A stretch of DNA of 62,025 nucleotides. Source: Bugula neritina (taxonomy: Eukaryota > Bryozoa > Gymnolaemata > Cheilostomatida > Bugulidae). A program made the position numbers and the translations under genes. Below, piece after piece: positions 24,679 to 35,459 of the stretch. The DNA is taken from positions 1-62,025 of the forward strand of contig CAXIUT010000167.1 of NCBI GenBank assembly GCA_964035545.1. The letters are read 5' to 3'. Position 1 is the stretch's first letter; every line of letters begins with the position of its first letter. A model generated the notes under the pieces. That model saw only the letters and a list, made by a program, of their open reading frames with translations. It was not told the origin of the DNA and searched no databases.

Positions 24679-26561
24679 GATTAGTAGTATTGATCAACAT
24701 GTTTATAATAATAATAGCAATTATGTAAGAGTAGAGTACATTGGGAGTATTTAAACTACAACTACATCCGTTCTTTACATTTCTTCTAACAAAAAATCAT
24801 ATAATCGAAAAGCATAAGATTCAAGTCATAGTTATTGGTTCAAAATCATGATAAAGATAGTGTATAATTGCAATTATCTCAACTGGAGTAAGGTTTCAAT
24901 AAAGGAAAAACATTTGATGTGTACTATAATTCGAGTGATGAATTTTGCAGCATTGTACATATATCTTGGGAACAACTGCTAAACCATTTACTTTGTCTTC
25001 TTTGGTGGTTGTTATAGTTGTTCCTGATAAAAATTAATCAAATTGGGTGTTATCCATTTAGTACTAAAGCTAAAATCAAAGTGCATCACCCCTATCAAGT
25101 CAAAGATGAGGGACAATAACTACCTGTCATCATAGCTTCAATTATTAATCTTCATCTGTATAAACCTAAAGTAGAAAGCAAAATAAAAAAGACAACATAA
25201 GATCTAAGAGATCAAGCTAACCTTCTCTTCAAAAATCATAGATACATCTAGGCAATTAACTTGTACTAGACTGCTTTGGCTAGTATTCATCAACCGAATC
25301 CAAGAAAGATGGCTATTTTGTATTCTAATACAGCTGCTTGTCTATTTTAGTTGAAGTTATATCATTCCTGTGCAATTTTATCAGATTTATCTATTCTTTT
25401 GGATCCCACTTATAATAAAGGATACTATCGACGGATCAGAAGTCTCTTGTAGCTGCGTCGTTTTAGTTAAATTACACCTTCTCTGCTGACTATTTCTAAT
25501 CTCATTAGCAAACAATAGCTATAGTTGTTAAATCAGAGGTATGTGCAGATCACTGCTCAAGATATGGGAGTGTTTAATTGGTGTGGATTGTTGAAGGGAG
25601 GTTGTCAGGGTGAGTATTTTAGCTAGAAAGTTAGAATGGAGGTCATTTAAGGTTAAATCAAGTTGGTAGCCAAGTAGCCGTTATAGCAATACTAGCTGGT
25701 GATGATTAGTAAACCTTTGATTTATATTAAGGAAAGTGGTAGTCATTTCAAAGATTCCTTTATGACTTTTCTTAAAGAAATATAAAAATTACTATCTCTA
25801 TGATTAGGCTTTTGAATAAACTATCCATTTATTGCCATGTAAATGCCATTCTACTTTATCATTACGTCAAAAATACTACAAAGAGTTCAAGGGGAAGGCT
25901 CTTTCTTTGCCTAAAAAAGTAGTTATTTAACAAGATGCAAACGATGTATATTCGAATAAAAAGGTCTGGACAAGGAGTTGTAGTAGAAACGGATATGGAA
26001 TATGGAAGTAGATGTTTTATTTCAAACAGTAATGCATACCGAATTGTTCATCTGTACATTTGAATGGTCACTGGATGGTGCATACGAGTAGTGCTATTGA
26101 GGCCTAAAGTATACTATCGATGGATTTGATATCTGGGTTGTAAGGCAGTAAAACGTCGTTAAACTTTGTTGATAAAGATGTAGTAGAGTTGTTAGTGTGA
26201 AATATGTCGAGAGGGAAGTGGGTATTTACTGTTTGATAATATGTAGGAGTTGTATGAGTAGTTGTAGGGTTTTTAGAGTATGAAGAAGAAGAAGCAGTTT
26301 GTTTGGGGGCTGATTAATCAGTCATGGTAGGACCATTTGCAGTAGTTCAAGGATGATTTGGTAGGAATAACTTATGAATATTTATTTTTGGTGTAGAAGG
26401 AGTGTGATTGGGACGATTTGGTAAATTTGTTCAAATTGAAGGAATAAAAATTAGTATAGATAAATAGATAATAACTTGGATTAGCTCATAAAGAAGATGA
26501 TATGTTTATACTTTAAGGCCAGTATGAACTAGACGAATCAAATCTATCGACTTGTCCTTGA
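24679..26561 (+). CDS. TPR-SET domain protein (SMYD-like)
   Basis: After an N-terminal region with one or two frame slips there is a TPR block (ANLLFKNHRYIEAINLYETAL, then ILYSNTAACLFELKLYHSC). A SET domain follows: its start is near MEVIEGEIKLVA and its signature region reads YFKQECIPNCSSVHLNGHW, equivalent to the NHSCxPN motif. The post-SET cysteines read SCECEICREG after a one-base shift near 26190. A charged helical tail ends ..LSTCP. SET domains with TPRs methylate histones or other proteins in the SMYD group. The usual NH of the NHS motif reads KQ here, so catalytic competence is uncertain. Start chosen as the first ATG upstream of coding-like sequence. Confidence 0.6.
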
Positions 26562-26959
26562 AAAGTTTATTACAAGAGACCTGTGATTCTATCATAAATA
26601 TTTATGCCTATTTATGAATGTTTAATTGAGATTAATAGTAGATATGAATATAATCAAGTAAAATGGTTATTCTAGATAGATAGATATTTATTTTATTGTT
26701 TGTTTTGTTTATAATAATAAAACTAATATGTCAAGTGGTTGTTTTTTCAAGTTGTTTTAGATAGAAATAGGCAGGCTAGGTACCTGACAACTTAGTTTCT
26801 GACTCATAACAAAACAAAACAAAAATATATCAAAATAAAAACAAAAAATAAAAAACAATCCTGAACACACTTAAAATCATAAAGACCAATTAAAATTAAG
26901 TAACCTATAAGTTATTGATAAAAGAATACCTGGAATACAGACAGAAAGAATTATCTTGC
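26562..26959. other. Intergenic, AT-rich, no gene seen
   Basis: About 400 nt of AT-rich sequence with short A and T runs separate the TPR-SET and pseudokinase genes. No open frame with coding-like composition, no telomere repeat and no RNA gene were seen. It probably holds the 3' region of the upstream gene and the promoter of the next. Confidence 0.5.
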
Positions 26960-28059
26960 ATGGAATTGGGACCTATTAAATAAAAATAGAAAAAATTGTT
27001 TAATGCTAGTTGTGTCGAGGAGAGAGTGGTTGAAGGCTAGGAAAGTAAGAAATTAAAGAAAAGAAATTCATTGTACGGAGGAGCTAAACATCTGTTATTT
27101 AAAATAACTGGATCGTAACAACCTTTTAGAAGATAGCAATAACAAAACAACTATTAGGCTAATTATGGATCTGTTGCCAAGTCAGAAAAGAACCAGACAT
27201 TTACTTCTTCTTTTAATCCTAATCTATCAGCTGATACGGATAAATTATAGAATCTTTAATGAAAAATGATATGGATATTTCTGAAAAAGATAGATCAGGT
27301 GTTCGAGATGAATTTAATCCTTTTAGTAATATCTAGATAAAGGATAAATCTTAATAGTCTTTGAAGGTGGGTGCTATGTTGGGTCGTTCTAAACAATGCC
27401 ACGTGTATTTATGTCAAGATATAAAGAGTAAATGTTTATTTTCATTGAAACATATATTCAAAAACAAAAATATGGGAATAGTGTATTAAAATTTACTATT
27501 TTATAAAACTTTTTACCATCCTTTAATTATCAGTTACTATTATTCTGTTGAAAGTTAATAAAAAATATCTGTTTTTCAGGAATATGCTCCAAATTTATTG
27601 ATAAATTAAATAAAAAAAGAAGGTTATTTAAAAATTGATGAAATTAGAAACTACCTAAGACAAATTATCGAAGGAGTAGTTGTTTTACATGAAAACAGTA
27701 GATTTCATGGCAATTTAAATCCTAATTAAATGGGACTAGTGATGGGTATATGTAAATTAAGATTGAGTTTAACTCAAAATCATACTACTCACCCAGAATA
27801 TCTCAGAGATATTTATCAAATTGGCTTGTTAGCCTTTGAAATGGCCTATGGATTGATTTAAGATACTAAAAATGAATAGAGATATTACCATGCATCTATG
27901 AGAAGTACGGTAATCGATATTTTGAGAAGAAAAGTTGATATTTAGAACGAGTACAAAGAGCTAAATACATTTATTTTGTATCTCCTGAACCAATAAGAAA
28001 ATATAAGGATATCTGGGAGTAGTTGTTTGAATCATTCTTTTTTTAATCCATCCTAATGA
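26960..28059 (+). CDS. Pseudokinase-like protein
   Basis: The N-terminal region is charged, with the motif RNSLYGGAKHLLF; a -1 shift or a second start occurs at 27259 (TGA and ATG overlap). From there a degraded kinase fold follows: a poor Gly loop (GAMLGRSKQCHVYLC), a lysine in FSLKHI, VVVLHENSRFHGNLNPNE in place of HRDLKPEN, no recognisable DFG, and an alpha-F-like DIYQIGLLAFEM. Loss of the HRD aspartate and DFG makes catalysis unlikely, so the protein is best called a pseudokinase. The segment TSSFNPNLS upstream resembles DEFNPFSNI downstream, suggesting the two frames are one protein. Confidence 0.6.
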
Positions 28060-28112
28060 TCTGATAACCTTATTACCATTCACTTATTTACTTATTATAC
28101 ATTTATTGTTGG

Positions 28113-29295
28113 ATGAACTCATTAACATCTAACTCTGTCTTTGTGTCTGTTTTACTACTAGTATCAGTTAGTTCTTTCTCGGCTGTTCCTCTCGAATCAG
28201 GCACTATATCTATATAAGAAAAACTGCTAAGATTGAACACTTGCATTTCGAAAAACAGTTCAATTGACTCTAACTAAAGAAACCTATGAGAGAGAGTAAA
28301 ATATTCAGGCAATAGCTTCATTTTCTCAGTTGAAAATGGACAGCCGCTTAGCTCTTCAATTTGTTTATCATATTGATTGTTCTCTATCTAAATGCAGATT
28401 GGAGTTACAACTAGAAAGGTTTACTCCGTATGTTGATTCTGAGTTTAATTATAATGTGGTGATTGACTATTTGGTTGCCAGTGGGTTGAAGACTCTTAAT
28501 GTTAATATGACATACTACAAGCAGCACTTTATGATGCCTGGGTCAATAAAGGTAGAAAATAAAGTTGATGATGAGATGGAGGATAAGATCAAGTGGTAGG
28601 CAGTGATGATTCCAAACGGATTTAGTGATATGAGTCTTACTGGAGGAGTATAACTCAAACAGATAAGAGATTCTTCTACATATGTTTTAAAGTATAAAGA
28701 TGGTGTAAGTAGTTAGATAGATTCGATGGGATGGACTACTCATGCTAAATTTATTTTGTTTAAAGTGGTATTTTATCCAAAAGACTATTTAAGCCATAAA
28801 AATTAAAGGTATTTTTCTTTTGGAGGATTTGAAAATACTGTATAAAAGTAAATCAATATCCATTTATCTTCAAGTAAACCAAGTTCATGGAAAACTATGG
28901 AAAATGATGTAGAATATGTTTGGCTGCCTCTTGAATACAATAAAAATGTTGTTGATAGTCGAATTCAGGTGAGTTAGATAAGTAAGGTTGGAAAATAGAA
29001 GGTAAAAACATCTCAGGCTAACAATTTGCAGAGAATATTCATCGGTATTTTTGTAATTGGAATTGCCTAAATGGCATATTTATATTATAGAAAAAGACAA
29101 ACCTAGAAAAGAAAAGAAGCCAACCAAACTCCAATAAAGCTGCCTGATTTGCTGATAACTTTTAACGATGACTTAAAAGCTGTTGAAGCATTAGCTCTTC
29201 AATCCCAACAAAACGCTGAAATCAAAGACCATAAAGAGAGTGAGGTTCGTTTATAAAAAACTGTAGAATCTGAAGTGAAAATTCAGTCAGTTTGA
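28113..29295 (+). CDS. Type I membrane protein, tandem paralogue A
   Basis: Signal peptide (SVFVSVLLLVSVSSFSA), then the motif VPLESGTISI, about 250 residues of beta-rich ectodomain, one transmembrane span (RIFIGIFVIGIAEMAYLYY) and a charged cytoplasmic tail of about 70 residues. One extra A near 28250 must be skipped. It shares SGTI(S/N)I after the signal peptide, SLKMD(S/D)RL, VIDYLVA and the GW..F..FKV block with the gene directly downstream, so the pair arose by tandem duplication. The family was not recognised; the architecture suggests a surface receptor or lumenal trafficking protein. Confidence 0.65.
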
Positions 29296-29319
29296 TCCAT
29301 CATAATTATAATTATAATA

Positions 29320-30502
29320 ATGTATTTAAACAAAAAGATTTTAGCTTTACTTTTGTTACTAATAACATGCGTTTTATCTTTTGACATAGTGCCTTTGTCT
29401 TCAGGAACAATAAATATAACTGATGCTGACATTGGTACAAATAAAAAAATAATACGTTCGTTATCAATCAATATGACAAAAACATTTTACTAGAAATATA
29501 AAAATATCGATGTAGTTGCTTCTATAACCTCATTAAAAATGGATGACAGACTAAATTTCTATTTTGATTATAACATTCAATGTCCTTATGCCTAGTGTTT
29601 TTTGAATTTTACTTTTGTGAGACAGACAGATAATGTAAATTCTGAGTTTCAAGTACTATATGGTGATTGATTATTTGGTTGCTAGAGGGATGAGGATACA
29701 TAATTTGAATATGACTTTCATATCAGGAAACATATTATGTTGTCGCATGTTGTTAGCTATGATTTTTGATAATAATAAATAAAATTTGGCTTACCCTTTG
29801 CCCTATAATAACTTTGATGCGCCTAGGTTGTTGCTGTTTCCTAATGGATGGAGTAATTTAACTAGAACTGGAAGGGTTCATCACATGTATGTGCCCTAGA
29901 CTGATATGTTTTGTGGTGCATTATATAGAAAAACGCTGATGGAAATAATTAAACAAATTATCAAGGATGGCCTGAAAAAGCTGATTTCATTAAGTTTAAA
30001 GTGTTGCTTTTTGATTATAGGTATTAACCTGCAAAAGATTGCAAAACTCATGATAAATTTAATCTTACAGATCATTATTAGCATGTTTGCGGAGGAAGCA
30101 AAAAACTTAAATGGTTTTTTTGGGTTCAAAAGAACTAAATAGCAACAAATCTAAGGAGAGTTCTTTTAATAAAAGTCAGGATTTTCTTTTAGTTTAGCCA
30201 CTATTCCATCACGTTATGGATTGATGGGCTTTCCTTTTCTCGAAAAAGGAGATTTCAAAGATTAAAGAGTTCATTAATATATATATGTAAAAGAGTATAA
30301 GACGATAGGCATGGTAGCCGGAATGATTTTGGCAGCTTTCTTGATGATAGTTAGTCTTATTTTCATTATTAAGGTGGTGAAGAAATGGATAAAAGCTAAA
30401 CCTTTTCAGGGAATAAGATAAAAGTATCAATCACAAATATCTGAAGAGACTCCTCAGGTTGTACTTAGTAGTTTTTCACCTGAAAATTAGCAAAATGATT
30501 GA
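29320..30502 (+). CDS. Type I membrane protein, tandem paralogue B
   Basis: Signal peptide (ILALLLLLITCVLS), VPLSSGTINI, an ectodomain aligned with paralogue A (SLKMDDRL, VIDYLVARG, GWPEKADFIKFKV), a transmembrane span (GMVAGMILAAFLMIVSLIFII) and a tail of about 50 residues. At least three one-base shifts occur (near 29667, 29933 and after 30100), all near A or T runs. It starts 24 nt after the stop of paralogue A. The two ectodomains look clearly related but diverged, so the duplication is probably not recent. Confidence 0.6.
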
Positions 30503-30645
30503 AAAAAAGAAAATTATTTAATATTAAATCTTATTTTTTCAAAAAAAATTGATGAATTTTTTTTAATTAATTAATCGTAATTAGATGAATATCATGAAAT
30601 AAAAGATTAATCTTATTTTTCACTCATTTATGATGCAAGTAATAA

Positions 30646-31176
<531 letters not shown>

Positions 31177-31435
31177 TATTCATCTTTATTGGATATTTTA
31201 AGTTTTAAGAAAAAGATAGTTAACAAAAGAAATATTGAGTTAAAAAAGATAATTATTCTAGATTTTGAATGAGAATTATCATTGATATTAACTGAAATAG
31301 AGAAAAAGAATATGACCTTGAATTAATTTAAAATATAATTTAGGATAATAAAGCAAAAGATATTTTCAAAAAAAAGAGATAATTTAATCATCTTTTATTC
31401 AATAAGATTATCTATTTTGATTATCAATTAGTCTT
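31177..31435. other. Subtelomeric spacer, no gene seen
   Basis: About 260 nt of A/T-rich sequence between the calmodulin stop and the G4T2 telomere of the left chromosome. No coding-like frame and no obvious breakage motif could be picked out by eye. Confidence 0.5.
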
Positions 31436-31510
31436 TTGGGGTTGGGGTTGGGGTTGGGGTTGGGGTTGGGGGTTGGGGTTGGGGTTGGGGTTGGGGTTGG
31501 GGTTGGGGGG
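31436..31510. repeat. Right telomere of the first chromosome (G4T2)
   Basis: GGGGTT hexamers, with one G5 unit, run into a 200-N gap. Together with the C4A2 array after the gap they mark a telomere-to-telomere scaffold join rather than continuous DNA. Confidence 0.93.
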
Positions 31511-31710
31511 NNNNNNNNNNNNNNNNNNNNNNNNNNNNNNNNNNNNNNNNNNNNNNNNNNNNNNNNNNNNNNNNNNNNNNNNNNNNNNNNNNNNNNNNNN
31601 NNNNNNNNNNNNNNNNNNNNNNNNNNNNNNNNNNNNNNNNNNNNNNNNNNNNNNNNNNNNNNNNNNNNNNNNNNNNNNNNNNNNNNNNNNNNNNNNNNNN
31701 NNNNNNNNNN
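31511..31710. other. Assembly gap (200 N)
   Basis: Exactly 200 N bases flanked by G4T2 on the left and C4A2 on the right. A round-number gap between two outward-facing chromosome ends indicates scaffolding of two independent macronuclear chromosomes. Confidence 0.98.
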
Positions 31711-31791
31711 CCCAACCCCAACCCCAACCCCAACCCCAACCCCAACCCCAACCCCAACCCCAACCCCAACCCCAACCCCAACCCCAACCCC
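31711..31791. repeat. Left telomere of the second chromosome (C4A2)
   Basis: CCCCAA hexamers in left-end orientation, followed directly by unique sequence and, 94 nt later, by the start of a secreted hydrolase gene. Confidence 0.93.
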
Positions 31792-31885
31792 TAAGATATT
31801 ATTATCAAATATAAATCAATCACTAAATATCTGATTAATTTATTAACTAATATAGTTGAAACAGTTGTAATAATATCTCCTATCA

Positions 31886-33124
31886 ATGAACATTCAATCA
31901 TTTATTTTGCTTTGTCTTCTTCTGGTTTGTATCTCTTCTGCAGGTAACTTTACTAAAGTTATCCATAATACTGATCCTGAAGCTAAGTGTCTTGATGGTA
32001 GTGGAGCTATGGTTTATTTACATGAAGGAGGAAATACAAAAAATATTCTTTTCCACATGATTGGAGGAGGTGCTTGCTTTGGAACTGATCTTCAATCTAC
32101 TCTATAATCTTGCTATAAAAGAAGTAAAGGAGATTTCGGGTCATCTAATAAATGGCCTGATACATATCCTGGAGAAGATGCTGGAGTCCTATCAACTAAT
32201 TAAAATAAAAGTGCTTTTGCTTCTTGGACTAAAATAGTGATTATATATTGTGATGGAGTTTTTCATCAGGGAAATAACTTGAATGCTGTCCAATACAAAG
32301 ATACTAAATTATATTTTAGAGGATCAGTCAATACTCGATCTCATTTTAAATGGGCTGATATGAAGTATAATCTTAAAGAGGCAGAGAAGATTGTATTGAC
32401 TGGATCATCAGCAGGAGGAATGGCAGTTAACATGTGGCATCAATACTTGAAAGATATGGTTCCTAATCCTGAAAGAGTTTACTCTGTTTCTGATTCGAGT
32501 ATCTTCTATGATCCTCTCATAGCTGAATTACCTGAAGAGAAGGCAATATAAATTTTATTGAGGAAAGGTTCTTTTAATTATTTAAGTGAAGAGAATGATG
32601 ATCCTAATCCAATGCAGATTTTGATGCAGCTTTCAAATACTGATGAAAAGCCACCAAATAAGGAATGTTCTGACTTGTTATCTGCATAATAGCAATGGAA
32701 ATGCATTTTTATTGAATTTTCATATGCAACTTTGAAATCTCCTATCCTCTTTATCGAATCAAATTACGACTAATTTGTTCTAAAATATGTCCTTAAACTG
32801 AATTGTGTTAAACCTGGAACTTCTGGATAAACTATCAAAGATTGCGGCGATGTTCAAGTGAATGCTATTGAGTTATATAGAGACTTCTATATGGAAAGAT
32901 TTTTACCAAAATTACTCAAATATGGACATAGTATTTGGAGTATTTCTTGTGTATGGCATGCCAGAATGTTCGAATCAAGCATCTACAATTCAAATCTTCA
33001 AAAGATTCCTCAAAATACAGGATTAACCATTAGAGATGCAACTGAAGCATTTGTTCTAGGAAACAAAAGAATCGAATCAGTAGATATTTTGCCTTGGCCA
33101 TCGAATGCTCCTTGTGCTTATTGA
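31886..33124 (+). CDS. Secreted Notum/pectin-acetylesterase-like hydrolase
   Basis: 412 residues with a signal peptide (FILLCLLLVCISSAG) and no introns. Family landmarks: GGGACF near residue 70, IIYCDGVFHQGN near 120, LYFRGS near 140, and the nucleophile elbow VLTGSSAGGMA near 175 with Ser in GxSxGG. Candidate acid and base are Asp in the ESNYDEF region and His in SCVWHARMF near residue 355. The family includes plant pectin acetylesterases and animal Notum carboxylesterases, all alpha/beta hydrolases acting outside the cell or in food vacuoles. Substrate cannot be predicted. It is the first gene after the left telomere of its chromosome. Confidence 0.85.
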
Positions 33125-33158
33125 TTAGATCATTAAATGCATAAACAAACATATATAA

Positions 33159-35338
33159 TCAATGTTGAGGATTTTTGATAGAAGATGGATTGAGGCAGAG
33201 AGTTTTTTATATTTTTTATATTTAGTTGACTATTACTTTGAAAGTAGGTCGTAATTCTGGATCACGCTCAGTGCAGCGGTAAAAAATATTAGTCATTGCT
33301 TTGTTAGGATAATCAGGATTGCCTATATGATGCTTTTAATCGTTTCCAACCATTCCGATGATCTGGGCAGTTGAGAAATCTTTGTATGGGATTCGACTGG
33401 TCATCATTTACCACATAAGAATGCCAAAACTATATACATCTGATGGGCATTCGTATTTACCACCTCTAAGGATTTCAGGAGCCATCCAATGAGGAGTACC
33501 TACTCTGATATTTTTACTCTTTTTTTTACTTTTGGTTGTAACTATCCTCGAAAGTCCAAAATCACAGAGTTTAATATTTTAATTTTAGTCGATTAGGAGA
33601 TTGGAACTTTTGAGATCACAATGTAGGACATTTTTTTAATGAAGATAAGCCATACCAAGTGATACATCTTTACAGAAACTCACTAGAAGTTCTTCAGAAA
33701 GCATTTCTTTCTTTTTATGTAGATAATCAAAAAGACTGCCTCCACAGAGAAACTCAGTAATGAGGGCATATTAATTTTAGTAGATACACATTCCCATATA
33801 AAGGACGATACAAGGATGATGTAATTTACTGATGACTTGAACTTACTCTATGAAATGAGCAATGTGTTTGTTACGAAAACCTCTTTTTTTAAGATACTTT
33901 TTGACAGCTACTTCTTGTCCAAAGAGTTTTCCAAGAAATACTTGTCCATATCCTCCTTTACCTATGGGTTTTATGACTTAAAGTTGTTATTTTTTGATTA
34001 AAAAGGTAAGTTTGATTCCTTTCTTTTGAAGGTATTATGATACCTTAGCTTAATAAAAAATATTTTACATTGAATGCTGTTTTTATCTGTTTTTTTCTAT
34101 TGATTAATTTTTCTTTATTCTTTATTCTAAGATCTTAGTTTGCTTTCTTTGCTTGTCTTTCTTTATATCTTTTAGGGTTTTTAATTCCCTGGAGAACTCA
34201 GAGAAGAAGATGAACTTGATGACATTATCTTTTTACTATCATATAAAGATTGCTGTCTAGCTTCTTATATTTATCTCACGAGATCAATTGTTAATTATCT
34301 TTGAGAGTACTGAACAAAAGGCTAACTCATGCATTGACTTTTGAATATCAATCGAATAAATTCTATTTATCTTAAAAGAATTCTTCTATCACCCAGAGCA
34401 CTTACTCTTAATTATTTTAGATCTTAATTGTAGAGTACTAAAAGTGAATCTCCTTAAATATTGTTATCTTTAAAATCTTAAATACAGTCTCCAAAACCGA
34501 TTTGATTCAGCCAGTTCGCTACTTATGTTGATCCCCATTAGTTAACTAAGTTAAACACAAAAATACTTCTTTTTTAAAGGAGAGATGGGTCAATATAATT
34601 TTATGCTTTGAATGTTTGAGCACTATTATTTAAATCTTCTTTTTTTCTTGATAAGTTCTTTTATTATTGTTCATTAGACATGTATGTGACATATCCTTTT
34701 TTATTTTACGAGCTATACTCGTCAGAATCTTAAATATTTTCTGAGACGATGATTCTATCTTTCTTTTATTTTTTATTTTATTTTTTTGATTATTTTTTTT
34801 ATAAATCTGATATTGGAGTTATCATGTCTTCTTCGTAAGGTTCTTCTTCACTATTTTTTTCATGTTAAATCGATAAAGGTTTTTACTATTGTTTGATTAT
34901 CTTTCCCTTATCGTATAGAAAAGTTATTTTTTTGTTATTTACTTTATCATAATAGATTCCTTCTTTATCTTTATTATTCATATAAAATGAGCCTTAATAG
35001 TAGTTACTATTAGTTTATTATATTCTTCCTTGTCCGTGTTTGAGATTATTCATAAAGTCTCCATTGTAAATATCTTGATTTTTGTAAAAGTATTGACCTT
35101 TACCATGTTTTTTATTTTGAAACCAATCTCCAATGTATAACTATCCTTTCATATAGTAGTATTTTCCTTTTCCTTGTTTCATTCCTTGAAAGAAATCACC
35201 TTCATACCTTTCAGAATTAGTGTATTTAAGTTTTCCTCTTCCATGAGGACGTCCTCCGTAGACTTAACCTTCGTAAAGTGCTCCGTTTGGAAGCTTTAAA
35301 TTTTGAACTATCGCTATTTTATGAGAATTCTAGTTCAT
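33159..35338 (-). CDS. MORN-SAM-TKL protein kinase fusion
   Basis: 719 residues with one 20-nt intron (34049-34068) that joins two frames exactly. N-terminal MORN repeats (about residues 15-130; YEGDFFQGMKQGKGKYYY, YNGDFMNNLKHGQGR) are followed by a charged linker, a SAM domain (VANWLNQIGFGDCIEDF..LLREIEFI, about residues 255-320), and a C-terminal kinase: GKGGYGQVFLG, VAVKK, alpha-C Glu in FIEEVQVI, HCDLKSSN, CDFGLS, APEIL and WEMMTSRIPY. The TKL (Raf-like) group is indicated by DLKSSNLL and the WE motif. HRD is changed to HCD, but the Asp and Lys are kept, so activity is likely. MORN repeats often bind membranes, so a membrane-tethered signalling kinase is inferred. Confidence 0.85.
34049..34068 (-). 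other. 20-nt intron joining SAM and kinase regions
   Basis: On the minus strand GTAAAA..TTAAG, 20 nt. Without removal the MORN-SAM frame and the kinase frame are out of phase. With it the whole gene has an exact codon count, so the fusion is supported by the intron. Confidence 0.8.
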
Positions 35339-35459
35339 TTGATTATAATCGATAAACTATCATTTAAAAGACAGTGTTGAATTAATTTAAAATATTGAAA
35401 CAATAGCATACAGATTCAAAATAAATATATTTAAAGTAAAATGGCATTATATCTGAGAA

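Noticed and set aside
31428-31834. Open frames of Gly-Leu, Pro-Gln or Pro-Thr dipeptides spanning the gap
   Set aside because: They are translations of telomere repeats and N bases, not genes.
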